Part shown: piece after piece, positions 34,627 to 43,609 of the stretch
How the letters are laid out: each line of letters opens with the position of its first letter
Position numbering within the stretch: position 1 is the first letter of the stretch
Assembly (NCBI RefSeq): GCF_025685655.1
Contig: NZ_JAGSYG010000004.1
Coordinates: forward strand, 310,001 to 374,000
DNA length: 64,000 nucleotides
Direction of reading: 5' to 3'
Source of the DNA: Acidicapsa ligni
Lineage (GTDB): Bacteria > Acidobacteriota > Terriglobia > Terriglobales > Acidobacteriaceae
Notes under the pieces: generated by a model
What the model was told of the DNA's origin: nothing
The model's database searches: none
What the model saw: only the letters and a program-made list of their open reading frames with translations
Translations under genes and position numbers: made by a program

Positions 34627-34727
34627 CGACTGGTCTCAGTCGGGAATATGCCGGAGCTTAGTGTCGATGGTTTCTACTCGTCCAATACTTGTTTGTTATA
34701 AGCCCATCTCTTTTCGAGATGGGGACG

Positions 34728-35744
34728 CTATTTGCGTTTATCCACGACCGCAAAGAGGTCTATCTGATCGCCGTCTTTCTCGGCGGATGTCTTCCGCCCC
34801 TGTGTCCGAACACGAATCGACGCGACTGGCTTCTTCTCGGGTATCTGCGTGGATTGCCGGAAGTGATTCAGCAACTCTTCCATGAACAAGTACAGCGCTG
34901 GATTCTCATTGTCTGCCCGCACGACAAGCGCTGTGTCGATGGTCCAATCCACGCCTGCAATCGGTCTGGTTACGAGTCCATTCATCAGCGTGCGTCTGGC
35001 TCGCATGAGCGAATAGCAGTGGCCTTCTCTCACCATCCATTGAACGTGCTCAATGTTCTGCGTCGGTTCGCAGGGACGTGTCGTAATCCCAATCTCAGCG
35101 AACATTTCCAAGAGTCGGTCATAGGCAGCCGGATGATGTTTTTGATAGGTAAAGATGCTGATCTTGTTATTGAGGGATGATGGAGGCACAGCCTCGTAGT
35201 CCACAAGAGGATCTGTGTTCCTCATGCAGACCACCAGGGGTTCGCGTTCGAGAACGTGTACCTCCAGATCATCTCCAACAACCGGCAAAGTGATGATTGC
35301 CGTGTCGAGTTTGCTATTCCGAATGCGTTCTATAACCTGACCGGTATCGCCGCTCTCAGGAGCCATCTCACAATCGGGCAGCACCTCTTTATAGACCGCT
35401 GAAACAGAGTGCAGCAAACCCTTTTGAACGAAGGGAGAGAAGCCCAGTCGTAACGGCTGAAGAGTTGCCGAATGGATGGCTTGTAACGTTTGGATGAATC
35501 GTGTGCGTGTCTTCAGGCTCGACTTCGCATAACGATACATGAGTCGGCCTTCTGTGGTCAGAGTGTTGCTGTGTTCGCGGTCGAAGAGTTGGACATTCAG
35601 AATGTCCTCAAGCGCCCGAATCTGCGTGCTGACGGCAGATTGCGCAACATGAAGACGCGCGGCTGCCGCCGTGAAAGTACCGACCTCCACAACGGCTACA
35701 AAATATTTGAGAAGACGGAATTCGAGATGATCGTCGATGCTCAT
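34728..35744 (-). CDS. LysR-family transcription regulator
   Basis: 338 residues. N-terminal winged helix-turn-helix: FRLLKYFVAVVEVGTFTAAA, ARLHVAQSAVSTQIRALEDI and LNVQLFDRE. The C-terminal part is a periplasmic-binding-like effector domain. It has GGAGG before ATG 35744. It is read toward the virB operon, ending about 100 bases before virB2, and is divergent from the excisionase-like gene, so it is well placed to control conjugation genes. The last 35 residues are an unusual basic extension (RVRTQGRKTSAEK). Effector unknown. Confidence 0.92.
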   Translation of the reverse strand: MSIDDHLEFRLLKYFVAVVEVGTFTAAAARLHVAQSAVSTQIRALEDILNVQLFDREHSNTLTTEGRLMYRYAKSSLKTRTRFIQTLQAIHSATLQPLRLGFSPFVQKGLLHSVSAVYKEVLPDCEMAPESGDTGQVIERIRNSKLDTAIITLPVVGDDLEVHVLEREPLVVCMRNTDPLVDYEAVPPSSLNNKISIFTYQKHHPAAYDRLLEMFAEIGITTRPCEPTQNIEHVQWMVREGHCYSLMRARRTLMNGLVTRPIAGVDWTIDTALVVRADNENPALYLFMEELLNHFRQSTQIPEKKPVASIRVRTQGRKTSAEKDGDQIDLFAVVDKRK

Positions 35745-35826
35745 GCGGACCTCCGATGCTCGTCGGTGCGGACTACCGCTTACCGGCTATGAGCGAGGAA
35801 GGCACGCAGACATGCCGGGAATAAAA

Positions 35827-35870
35827 TTGTCAATCATCGCCAACCAAAAGGTCAACTATCGCTTTGACAA
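35827..35870. promoter_or_regulatory. Direct and inverted repeats in the LysR/excisionase divergent promoter
   Basis: GTCAATCATCGC (35829) and GTCAACTATCGC (35851) are 10/12 identical and start 22 bases apart, about two helical turns. They are enclosed by TTGTCAA (35827) and TTGACAA (35864), an inverted pair that could also supply a -35 box. A probable operator for the LysR or excisionase protein. Confidence 0.45.
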
Positions 35871-35968
35871 ATACCCCATAAGCAAAACAGATGGCCTCAT
35901 CTCCTAGAAGTATTGGACAATTCATCGCTCCGGTAGGAAGGTGATAGGAAAGCTCGTCTGGGGGCTGA

Positions 35969-36274
35969 ATGGAAAACACCGTCGAGAAGCTGCTGTACTC
36001 CCGCCGCGACGCTGCAGAAGCGCTGAGCTTAAGCGTTCGGTCGGTCGATTATCTCATCACTACGGGACGTCTTACCTGTAGGAAGGTTGGTGGGAAGATC
36101 TTGATTCCCGCAGGGGCTCTGCGGCGGTTTGCAAGAGAAGATCACCCCGAACACCTGCGCTCCGCGCAATTGAGAGTTGGTGATGTTCCGAAGAAGCCGC
36201 CCATGTCGGTATCGACGAAACGAAGTTCTCAGATGCAGATTGGTTTACGTTCACTAGTAGAGCCGAGCGCTTGA
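35969..36274 (+). CDS. Excisionase-like helix-turn-helix protein (MerR/AlpA type)
   Basis: 101 residues. The N-terminal 55 residues are a DNA-binding domain of the excisionase/AlpA type: YSRRDAAEALSLSVRSVDYL, then ITTGRLTCRKVGGKILIPAG. The C-terminal half looks disordered. Such proteins bend DNA at attachment sites and favour excision over integration. It is convergent with the integrase: its stop (36272-36274) abuts the integrase stop (from 36275) with no gap, so antisense or read-through effects between the two are likely. Confidence 0.8.
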   Translation: MENTVEKLLYSRRDAAEALSLSVRSVDYLITTGRLTCRKVGGKILIPAGALRRFAREDHPEHLRSAQLRVGDVPKKPPMSVSTKRSSQMQIGLRSLVEPSA

Positions 36275-37309
36275 TTACACAACTGGATCAAGCTTCTCAA
36301 TCGCAGCTTGATTGTGCTCGGGAGCGAGATGAGCATAGCGCACAGTCATTGAGATAGTCTTGTGGCCGGCAAGCTCTTGCACAGTCCTCAAATCCACTCC
36401 GGCCATCACTAATCGGCTGATGAACGTGTGTCGTAGGCAGTGCCAAGTGAAGTTTGAAATCTTCGCGTCCTGAATGCAACGATCGAACCATGCGCGAGAA
36501 TCGTTAAGGTCCTTGCTGTACTTCGACTGACAGACTCGGCCATCGTGCTCTCGCCTTTGGTGCAACAACTCCATTGCTGCGATGCAGCTCCTGTTCATCG
36601 GAACTTCGCGACTGCTTCCGTTCTTCGTTTCTTCGAGAAGAATGCGTTTACGGCGGAAGGATACTTGCGGCCACTCCAAGCTGTATTGCTCGCCCTTTCT
36701 CATTCCGGTGTGAAGAGCGATGTCCAGTTCGGGCATGTGATGAGGGCAACGCTTCTCGATAGCTTCCCGCAGTTTCTTCTCCTCCTCGACTGACAGAAAG
36801 CGCTTCCGACCATTCTTCTCGGGACGCTGCTCCACTAGACGAGCGGGATTGCCACTGACCTTGCCGTCCGCAAGTGCCAACTTGAACGCCTTGCTGAAGA
36901 CGCTCTTGTACCGATTCTTCGTTGCCGGTGCCCAATCGTGACTCCCGAGCCATGTGTCGATATCGGATGGCTTGATCTCTTCGACGAGTCGATCGGCGAA
37001 GTCTCTGAGGATCATGTCCATCCTTAGCTTGAATGTGCGGAGGTCCTTCTGTCCGTGATTTTCATACCAGGCCACAGCCTCGTCCCCGATTACGCGGAAA
37101 CGGATTCCTCTTTGTTTGAGGTTGACCGGAAGTTTGACACCTCGGAGAGCGTCGGTCTTGCGAACTTTGTAGAGCTTGATGGCATCTCCACGCCGACCAA
37201 CTTTCTCACGGTGTAACGTGCCGTCGACTTTATACCGAATCCACCAGATGTCAGAACCTGGTTCTTTCTCATAGACTCCGCGTTCTCGCTTCTCAATTCG
37301 TCTGGGCAC
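36275..37309 (-). CDS. int: ICE integrase (phage-type tyrosine recombinase)
   Basis: 344 residues from GTG 37309, chosen because GGAGGT (37318-37323 on the other strand) lies at ideal distance; the frame continues to a TTG at 37372 without a ribosome site. Domains: an AP2-like arm-binding start (SDIWWIRYKVDGTLHREKVG), a core-binding domain (residues about 90-165) and a catalytic domain with Arg in HTGMRKGE, WHCLRHTF, and GHKTISMTVRYAHL containing the last His and the nucleophilic Tyr. All catalytic residues are present. It is transcribed away from the tRNA-Leu it presumably targets. Confidence 0.92.
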   Translation of the reverse strand: MPRRIEKRERGVYEKEPGSDIWWIRYKVDGTLHREKVGRRGDAIKLYKVRKTDALRGVKLPVNLKQRGIRFRVIGDEAVAWYENHGQKDLRTFKLRMDMILRDFADRLVEEIKPSDIDTWLGSHDWAPATKNRYKSVFSKAFKLALADGKVSGNPARLVEQRPEKNGRKRFLSVEEEKKLREAIEKRCPHHMPELDIALHTGMRKGEQYSLEWPQVSFRRKRILLEETKNGSSREVPMNRSCIAAMELLHQRREHDGRVCQSKYSKDLNDSRAWFDRCIQDAKISNFTWHCLRHTFISRLVMAGVDLRTVQELAGHKTISMTVRYAHLAPEHNQAAIEKLDPVV

Positions 37310-37411
37310 CGGCCTGCACCTCCATAAGTCGACAATAGCAAACGGAGAATCGCAATTTGAAGCTTGGAACAAAGTGACACCAGAAGTGACACCAGCCGAT
37401 TTTGAGCATGA

Positions 37412-37438
37412 AAAAGCCTCTCGGACTGAGAGGCTTTT
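37412..37438. terminator. Bidirectional hairpin between integrase and tRNA-Leu
   Basis: AAAAGCCTCTC and GAGAGGCTTTT form an 11-bp stem around GGACT, with A and T runs on the two sides. Lying 35 bases past the 3' end of the tRNA on its own strand, it most likely terminates the tRNA transcript. Confidence 0.75.
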
Positions 37439-37473
37439 GTCTTTGTAAACTATTCATTTTGTGAAGCTTATCT

Positions 37474-37560
37474 TGGTGCCGGGAGGGGGGGTCGAACCCC
37501 CACGAGGTTGCCCTCGGCGGATTTTGAGTCCGCTGCGTCTGCCAGTTCCGCCATCCCGGC
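37474..37560 (-). tRNA. tRNA-Leu (anticodon CAA), integration target
   Basis: On the minus strand the 87-base gene begins GCCGGGATGGCGGAACTGG and ends with the complementary acceptor TCCCGGC, discriminator A and encoded CCA. The anticodon stem GCGGA/TCCGC encloses loop CTCAAAA, giving anticodon CAA for codon UUG. A long variable arm (GAGGGCAACCTC) confirms a class II tRNA-Leu. The integrase gene is downstream of its 3' end, so the ICE regenerates a complete tRNA upon insertion. Confidence 0.95.
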
Positions 37561-37708
37561 TTGGGGTGGGCCAGACAAAAGTATCGCACACGAAATGCCT
37601 GTCAGGCCAGCTTCGTGTCGAGTTCATCGCTTGGTTTGGGATACAGGCAAAACGGAGCGAATGCGTGTTTTTAACGTTACAGCCATGCGACAATAAGACG
37701 TGACCGTG

Positions 37709-40093
37709 ATGACAACGTCTTCTTCCCCTGGGCACACGCCTGAAGCGGATTCGTCTCAGATTCCTGAGCCGACAATCGTTACTCCGGAGCTGCTGGTACG
37801 GCACAGCATCACTCCTGATGAGTATGCGCGCATCCAATCTGCGCTGGGCCGTGTTCCTTCCCTCACCGAGTTGGGTATTTACTCGGTCATGTGGAGCGAG
37901 CACTGCTCTTACAAATCTTCTAAAGTTCACCTCAAGCGGCTGCCTACCAAGAGTGAGCGCGTCGTGCAGGGACCGGGCGAAAATGCTGGCATCATTGATG
38001 TTGGCGACGGCTGGGCCTGCGCCTTCAAGATCGAGAGCCACAATCACCCCAGCTATATCGAGCCGCATCAAGGCGCCGCAACCGGTGTCGGCGGCATTCT
38101 GCGAGACATCTTTACGATGGGTGCGCGGCCCCTGGCGGTTATGGATTCGCTCCGTTTTGGCCCGATTACAGCCGGGGCAGAAGAGCCGGAGCTTGTCCGC
38201 AAGAATCATGCGATCGTTGAGGGCGTGGTCAGCGGTGTGGCCAGCTACGGCAATTGCTTTGGTGTGCCTAATCTTGGCGGCGAGACAAAGTTTGAGGCCT
38301 GTTATAGCGGCAACCCGCTGGTGAATGCTTTTGCGCTCGGGCTGGTCAAAATCGACGAGATTTTCTATGGCAAGGCCAGCGGCATCGGCAATCCCGTTAT
38401 CTATGTTGGAGCCAAGACTGGCCGTGACGGCATTCACGGCGCCACGATGGCTTCGGAAGAGTTTCACGAAGGAACGGAAGAGAAGCGGCCCAATGTACAG
38501 GTCGGCGATCCGTTCATGGAAAAGCTGCTGCTTGAGGCCTGTCTTGAAGCGATGAAGACCGGTGCGATTGTCGGTATTCAGGATATGGGTGCGGCTGGTC
38601 TGACCTGCTCCACCTGCGAGATGGGTGCTCGCGGCGGGGTTGGTCTGGATGTCGAGCTCGACAACGTTCCTCAGCGCGAGACCGGCATGAATTCTTACGA
38701 AATCATGCTTTCCGAAAGTCAGGAACGCATGTTGCTTGTAGCCGAGGCTGGCCGCGAGCATGAGGTTCTGGATGTATTCAGCAAGTGGGGACTGGACGCG
38801 GTCATCGTTGGTACGGTCAAGCCCGAGCCGCGGCTGCGTATTCGTCATCATGGCGTGCTGGTTGCCGATATTCCTAACGAATCGCTGACGGACGATGCGC
38901 CGCTTTATCATCGTCCCGTTGGTACATGGAAGGCCCCTGTACCCTCGGAGCCGTCGCAGGAAGCGCTCAGTGAACTGGCCAAGACTCGCGACTACACTGC
39001 CGATTTGAAGAAGCTGCTTGCCAGCTCAAACATTTGCAGCAAGCGATGGGTGCATGAGCAGTACGACACCATGGTCCAGACCAACACGGTTCAGGGGCCA
39101 GGCGGCGAAGCTGGCGTAATGCGTATCAAGGGAACAGGCACACCGGGCCACGAACGTGGTCTGGCGATGGCTCTCGACGGCAATGGCCGCTGGGCTTATC
39201 TCGACCCCAGGCTGGGCGCTATGCATGCCGTGGCGGAGGCCTGTCGCAAGGTAGCCTGTACCGGAGCTGTCCCGGTAGCAGCAACGAACTGTCTTAATTT
39301 TGGAAACCCGCAAAAGCCGGAGATCATGGCTCAGCTTTCCGCTGCCATCGACGGCATCGCAGAGGCCTGCACTGCATTGGGTACGCCAATCACGGGCGGC
39401 AATGTTTCCCTCTACAACGAGACAAAGGGCGAGGGAATTTATCCTACCCCGGTTATTGGTATCGTCGGGATTCTCGACGATGTGACCAAGGCGGTCCCTG
39501 CTCATTTCCAGAAGACGGGCGATCTGGTGCTGCTGATTGGCGAGGGTATGGGCGCAAACGTTCCTGAAATTGCCCTGACCGAATTTGGATCTTCAGAGTA
39601 TGCGAAGGAAGTCCTCGGCGAGCTTTGGGGAGAACCAACCTATCTGAATCTCGAGGCAGAGTGGCAACTGCACAAGTGCCTGCGTGAACTGGCTGAGCAG
39701 GGTTTGATTCACTCGGCATCTGATATCTCGGATGGCGGCATTGCAACAGCATTGGTTCAGGCGTCTTTGCCTAACTCAATTGGAGCGAGCATCGGGGTGA
39801 TTCCGGTAGCGGAAGCGCCAACCGCGCTTGCACTTTTTGGAGAACAGGCTACACAGGTAATTTTGACCTGCTCGCCTGCGGACAAGGAAAAGATTGAGGA
39901 ACTGGTCTTCGACTTCCCCGAACTGTCCTGTTGGCTCATTGGCGAAACAGTGGCCGATAAAGTTGAGATCAGTATTTCTTCTGAGACATCTAATACTGAG
40001 TTGGATGTTTTAATTGATTGTCCAATCTCTGAACTCCGCAAACCATGGGCCACTGCTCTGGAATCTGCTCTCTACGAAGAGGTGACGGTGTGA
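37709..40093 (+). CDS. purL: Phosphoribosylformylglycinamidine synthase II
   Basis: About 794 residues, the size of the small-type PurL that works with separate PurS and PurQ. Motifs include [39 protein letters not shown] and [14 protein letters not shown] (nucleotide binding), and a second half with [18 protein letters not shown]. It converts FGAR to FGAM in purine synthesis using ATP and ammonia. ATG 37709 is preferred to GTG 37700; neither has a strong ribosome site. purF overlaps its stop by 4 bases, so purL-purF is one operon. It is the first chromosomal gene beyond the ICE. Confidence 0.96.
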   Translation: MTTSSSPGHTPEADSSQIPEPTIVTPELLVRHSITPDEYARIQSALGRVPSLTELGIYSVMWSEHCSYKSSKVHLKRLPTKSERVVQGPGENAGIIDVGDGWACAFKIESHNHPSYIEPHQGAATGVGGILRDIFTMGARPLAVMDSLRFGPITAGAEEPELVRKNHAIVEGVVSGVASYGNCFGVPNLGGETKFEACYSGNPLVNAFALGLVKIDEIFYGKASGIGNPVIYVGAKTGRDGIHGATMASEEFHEGTEEKRPNVQVGDPFMEKLLLEACLEAMKTGAIVGIQDMGAAGLTCSTCEMGARGGVGLDVELDNVPQRETGMNSYEIMLSESQERMLLVAEAGREHEVLDVFSKWGLDAVIVGTVKPEPRLRIRHHGVLVADIPNESLTDDAPLYHRPVGTWKAPVPSEPSQEALSELAKTRDYTADLKKLLASSNICSKRWVHEQYDTMVQTNTVQGPGGEAGVMRIKGTGTPGHERGLAMALDGNGRWAYLDPRLGAMHAVAEACRKVACTGAVPVAATNCLNFGNPQKPEIMAQLSAAIDGIAEACTALGTPITGGNVSLYNETKGEGIYPTPVIGIVGILDDVTKAVPAHFQKTGDLVLLIGEGMGANVPEIALTEFGSSEYAKEVLGELWGEPTYLNLEAEWQLHKCLRELAEQGLIHSASDISDGGIATALVQASLPNSIGASIGVIPVAEAPTALALFGEQATQVILTCSPADKEKIEELVFDFPELSCWLIGETVADKVEISISSETSNTELDVLIDCPISELRKPWATALESALYEEVTV

Positions 40094-41658
40094 GCACTCT
40101 CGCTGCAGAAACCATCCTGTACCAGGGTGTTGAAGGCGTAGTTGACCAGTCTGAAGCAATCAAAGCAGCCTCTGCAGGCAATCAAGCTGTAATCGGCCGG
40201 GAAAGCAATGAAGACGACAAGCTCCGTGAAGAGTGCGGCGTCATGGCTGTCTGTGGACATCCCGATGCAGCGCGGCAAGTCTATCTAGGCCTCTACGCCC
40301 TGCAGCACCGCGGCCAGGAGTCGGGTGGCATCGCCACGGCGAATGGACAGAATCTCTCCAATATCAAGGGCATGGGCCTGATCTCCGAAATATTCACGGA
40401 AGACGTGCTTGCCAAGCTGCCCGGCGAACTGGCCATCGGCCATACTCGCTACTCCACTACCGGAGACTCGGCGCTGCTCAATGCGCAGCCCATCCGCGTG
40501 GACTCGACCAAGGGCCTTATCGCTATTGCGCATAATGGCAACCTGGTGAACCTCGGTAATCTGCGTGCGAAGCTTGAGCGCGCAGGCGCATATTTTCAGA
40601 CCACTTCCGATTCTGAAATCATTGTTCAACTCATCGCGCACTCCAAGGCTACTTCGCTGGTGGATGCCATCGCCGACTCGCTGGGTCAGGTTGAGGGTGC
40701 ATTCTCCATCGTGATGATGACGCGTGACCGCATCTTTGCTGCCCGCGATCCACGCGGCTTTCGTCCGCTTTCCATGGGCCGCATCAAGAACGCCGATGGC
40801 CCGGATACGATCGTGTTTGCTTCCGAGACCTGTGCCTTTGACCTGCTGCGTGCGGAGTATGAGCGTGATGTACAGCCCGGCGAACTGGTCATGGTTTCAG
40901 CAGACGGAGTCACTTCGCGTCAGTATTCAACCGGCACGCCGCAGACGAGCTGCATCTTTGAGCATGTCTACTTCGCTCGCCCGGACAGCCGTATCTATGG
41001 TCGCTGGGTGCAGGAGAGTCGCGAAGAGATGGGTCGCCAGCTTGCGCGTGAGTCGCATGTTCCAACGGATCTCGTTGTTCCTGTGCCTGACTCTGGCGTT
41101 ACCGCGGCCATTGGATATGCAGCGGAAGCCGGACTGCCGTTTCGCTTCGGCCTGATTCGTAATCATTATGTCGGGCGTACCTTCATTGAGCCGGAGCAGC
41201 GTGTGCGTGATTTCGGCGTCAAGCTCAAGCTCAATCCTGTGCGCAATCTGCTTGAGGGCAAGCGCGTCATGCTCATCGACGATTCCATTATTCGCGGAAC
41301 GACGAGCCGTAAGATTGTGCGCATGGTGCGCGGCGCGGGAGCCAAGGAAGTGCATCTTCGCATTACCTGTCCTCCAACCATCTCGCCCTGTTTCTACGGT
41401 GTGGATACGCCCAGCAAGCGCGACCTGATTGCAGCTAACAAATCGGTCGAAGAGATTCGCCAGTTTATCGAGGCGGACACCCTTGCTTATCTTTCGATGG
41501 ATGGCCTGTTGCATAGCTGCGATGACGGGAAGGGAACTGGCTACTGCACCGCCTGCTATACCGGCAACTATCCTACGCAGTGGGTGGATGTAGATGAGAT
41601 TCTGCCGGCCTCGGCAGATCGCTACGAAGTCCAACTCAAGCTGACAGAAGTGAACTAG
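40090..41658 (+). CDS. purF: Amidophosphoribosyltransferase with long N-terminal propeptide
   Basis: 522 residues from GTG 40090, which overlaps the purL stop (GTGA). The glutaminase domain starts at [20 protein letters not shown] with nucleophile Cys49, so about 48 residues must be removed to expose the Cys; the B. subtilis type has about 11. The phosphoribosyltransferase domain has the PRPP loop [18 protein letters not shown]. Cysteines in the C-terminal part ([19 protein letters not shown]) fit the iron-sulfur-binding class. It performs the first committed step of purine synthesis. Confidence 0.95.
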   Translation: MSTLAAETILYQGVEGVVDQSEAIKAASAGNQAVIGRESNEDDKLREECGVMAVCGHPDAARQVYLGLYALQHRGQESGGIATANGQNLSNIKGMGLISEIFTEDVLAKLPGELAIGHTRYSTTGDSALLNAQPIRVDSTKGLIAIAHNGNLVNLGNLRAKLERAGAYFQTTSDSEIIVQLIAHSKATSLVDAIADSLGQVEGAFSIVMMTRDRIFAARDPRGFRPLSMGRIKNADGPDTIVFASETCAFDLLRAEYERDVQPGELVMVSADGVTSRQYSTGTPQTSCIFEHVYFARPDSRIYGRWVQESREEMGRQLARESHVPTDLVVPVPDSGVTAAIGYAAEAGLPFRFGLIRNHYVGRTFIEPEQRVRDFGVKLKLNPVRNLLEGKRVMLIDDSIIRGTTSRKIVRMVRGAGAKEVHLRITCPPTISPCFYGVDTPSKRDLIAANKSVEEIRQFIEADTLAYLSMDGLLHSCDDGKGTGYCTACYTGNYPTQWVDVDEILPASADRYEVQLKLTEVN

Positions 41659-41700
41659 AGTATTTTCCCTATCGATATATTCTCTGCAGCGGCTGATTGC

Positions 41701-41725
41701 GTGGCTTTTCACCAGGAAAAGCCAC
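41701..41725. terminator. Hairpin after purF
   Basis: GTGGCTTTTC / GAAAAGCCAC, a perfect 10-bp stem with loop ACCAG, between the convergent purF and pirin genes. It lacks a clear T run. Confidence 0.6.
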
Positions 41726-41750
41726 ACTCTACTATCAGCGCAGTTTTCTG

Positions 41751-42449
41751 TTAGCTCAATTCAAAGAACAACACTTCCGTGCCACTCTGTCCTGCAACGA
41801 TGGAGACCGAGACTTCCTCTGAAATCGCCAATCCGTCGCCCTGCGACAGCTCTTCGCCGTTCACAATAGCTGAACCGCGCGCCACCTGCACCCAGCCATG
41901 CTTGCGCGTGAATGCATGTTCGACGCGATCATTTGCGTCTATCTTCGTGGCATATAACTCCGCGTCCGTGTTCCAGGCCAGCGAGCCATCGTGTCCATCC
42001 GGAGAGACCAGCAAATGCAGCAGATTGTGCTCCGCATCGATAGGGAACTTCTGCTGGCTGTAGACGGGTGCAACACCGGCTTTGCTGGGCAGGAGCCAGA
42101 TCTGCAGCATGTGCGCCGGATCGGTCTTTGAAGCGTTGTACTCCGAGTGGCGAATGCCCGTTCCTGCCGACATGTGCTGCAACTCCCCAGGCACAATCAC
42201 GCTGCCCGAACCGAGCGAATCCTGGTGAGCCACGCCACCGTCGAGCACGTAGGTGACGATTTCCATCTCCTTGTGGCCGTGCGTGCCAAAACCTCCGCCA
42301 CCCGAGATGACATCTTCATTGATCACTCGCAGGGCGCGAAAGCCCATCGACTTCGGATCATAGTAATCGGCGAAGGAGAAGGAGAATTTAGAGTCAAGCC
42401 AGCCGTGGTTGGCATGGCCGCGATCCTTGGATTTACGAACTGTAAGCAT
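41751..42449 (-). CDS. Pirin-family protein (YhhW-like)
   Basis: 232 residues, double cupin. The N-terminal cupin has the metal site GFGTHGHKEMEIVTYVLDG and later GELQHMSAGTGIRHSEYN, giving the His, His, His and Glu ligands of pirins. YhhW-type members have quercetin 2,3-dioxygenase activity and respond to stress in some bacteria; the substrate here is unknown. It stands alone, convergent with purF. Confidence 0.9.
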   Translation of the reverse strand: MLTVRKSKDRGHANHGWLDSKFSFSFADYYDPKSMGFRALRVINEDVISGGGGFGTHGHKEMEIVTYVLDGGVAHQDSLGSGSVIVPGELQHMSAGTGIRHSEYNASKTDPAHMLQIWLLPSKAGVAPVYSQQKFPIDAEHNLLHLLVSPDGHDGSLAWNTDAELYATKIDANDRVEHAFTRKHGWVQVARGSAIVNGEELSQGDGLAISEEVSVSIVAGQSGTEVLFFELS

Positions 42450-42642
42450 CTGAGTTACCCGTCTTTCCTGGATTATCTTCCAGCCATTTTCAATTGTTGG
42501 CCTGGCACAACATTCATGATTGAGTAGTTATTAAGTGGTAACTGCCAACCCGTGAATGTAATTGTCTGGTTAATAGAAAACAGCGTTCAGGCAATGGATG
42601 CGATTACCTTGAAAAGGGTTCAGATGGGCAATTCTACAGGAC

Positions 42643-42993
42643 TTATGTCGAGGAAGACGGGGTGGTGCTGGCAGGAGCCGCCGCGGGCGCAGCCGGAGCT
42701 GCCGGTGCTGCGGATGTCGTGTTTTCCGCTGCTGCCGGCTTGGTTTCTGTACTCGGTTTTGCATCGGAACCAGCGGCATTTGCTGCCTCTGCCGTTTTCG
42801 ATCCGCCCTTACCTGCATAGTCGTTTACGTACCAGCCGGCGCCCTCGAAGCGAAGCGCGGGGGCAGTCACCGGACGGATCAACTCGCCTCCGCATTTGGG
42901 GCAATCCTTCTCTGGCTCGGCGCTGAATTTCTGGATCTTTTCAAAACTGTAGCCGCACGCGGTGCAGCGATATTCATAGAGTGGCACTTGCAT
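42643..42993 (-). CDS. FmdB-type zinc-ribbon protein
   Basis: 116 residues. The N-terminal 60 match the FmdB/CxxC-CxxC regulatory protein family: MPLYEYRC-like start (VPLYEYRCTACGYSFEKIQ), CPKCGG and ALRFEGAGWYVNDYA. Two CxxC pairs would bind one zinc. The second half is a low-complexity Ala/Pro/Thr tail (AAPAAPAAPAAAPAS). GGAGGG precedes the start. Function in the family is poorly known. Confidence 0.88.
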   Translation of the reverse strand: MQVPLYEYRCTACGYSFEKIQKFSAEPEKDCPKCGGELIRPVTAPALRFEGAGWYVNDYAGKGGSKTAEAANAAGSDAKPSTETKPAAAENTTSAAPAAPAAPAAAPASTTPSSST

Positions 42994-43128
42994 CCCTCCA
43001 GGGAAATCCTTCTACAGTACGATTCTATCGGCTTCTGTGGACTGGCAGGCATTCCTCGCCAGGCGTCCTCAAACCTTCCCGGAATTTTGTACAAAAAAAG
43101 TGCTTGCGTGCTCACCTCCTACATGTGT

Positions 43129-43139
43129 TACAGTCTGTA
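43129..43139. promoter_or_regulatory. Probable BlaI-type operator
   Basis: TACAGTCTGTA is a perfect inverted repeat (TACAG T CTGTA) six bases before the repressor ATG. It resembles the TACA-n-TGTA core recognised by BlaI/MecI repressors, and TACATGTG just before it may be a second half-site. Autorepression is expected. Confidence 0.6.
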
Positions 43140-43144
43140 GCATT

Positions 43145-43609
43145 ATGGCGAGTAACGTTACAGTCGGTCACGATATCTTGGAATCGGCAGAGCACGATCC
43201 AGCCGAATTAGGAGAGCTTGAGCGCAGCATTCTCCAGCTCATGTGGCAGCACGGCACTATGACGGCGGAACGTGTTCGCGAGGAGCTCGATCAGCAGGAT
43301 CGCTCACTCAAAGACTCCACCGTGCGCACCGTTCTGCGGCGGCTTGAAGAAAAAGGCTACGTAACGCATGTGGTGGAGAACCGCACCTTCCTCTACTCCT
43401 CGGCCGCACCGGCGGAGATGGTGGCAGGGCGAGCGGTGAAGCGCATTCTGGAGTGGTTTTGCGAGGGCTCGGTCGAGCAGTTGCTGGTTGGCATGGTCGA
43501 CTCGTCCGTGCTGGATCGCAAGGAACTGCAAAGATTGGCCGAACGAATCGCCTCGGCAAAGACGGAGAAAAATCCAGTGAGCACTGGCGGTAAAGGAGCA
43601 AAGGGATGA
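43145..43609 (+). CDS. BlaI/MecI/CopY-family repressor
   Basis: 154 residues from ATG 43145; an upstream extension to 43037 covers the promoter and is rejected. The winged helix is clear: ELGELERSILQLMWQHGTMT, DSTVRTVLRRLEEKGYVTHV and ENRTFLYSSAAPAEM, followed by a dimerisation helix region (ILEWFCEGSVEQLLVGMVDS). In the family, cleavage by a partner M56 protease relieves repression; that partner starts 4 bases inside its stop. Targets may include this operon and others. Confidence 0.93.
   Translation: MASNVTVGHDILESAEHDPAELGELERSILQLMWQHGTMTAERVREELDQQDRSLKDSTVRTVLRRLEEKGYVTHVVENRTFLYSSAAPAEMVAGRAVKRILEWFCEGSVEQLLVGMVDSSVLDRKELQRLAERIASAKTEKNPVSTGGKGAKG

Larger units (their letters stand above)
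1..37473. mobile_element. Integrative conjugative element inserted at tRNA-Leu (left end outside window)
   Basis: The region carries an integrase next to the 3' end of a tRNA gene, an excisionase-like protein, a complete-looking VirB-type type IV secretion operon, a coupling protein, a MobF relaxase, SSB and primase, and a block of defence-like cargo. Beyond the tRNA the genes are all ordinary chromosomal housekeeping genes. This is the standard layout of a tRNA-targeting ICE. A direct repeat of the tRNA 3' end marking the far junction was not found by eye between 1 and 37,000, so the element probably continues left of position 1. The right boundary is set at the tRNA 3' end; the exact crossover inside the tRNA is not known. 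Confidence 0.85.

Noticed and set aside
37454-38911. 485-codon minus-strand open frame over the tRNA and the start of purL
   Set aside because: It is the reverse of the purL coding sequence and runs through the tRNA; its protein has no family-like motifs while purL is unmistakable.
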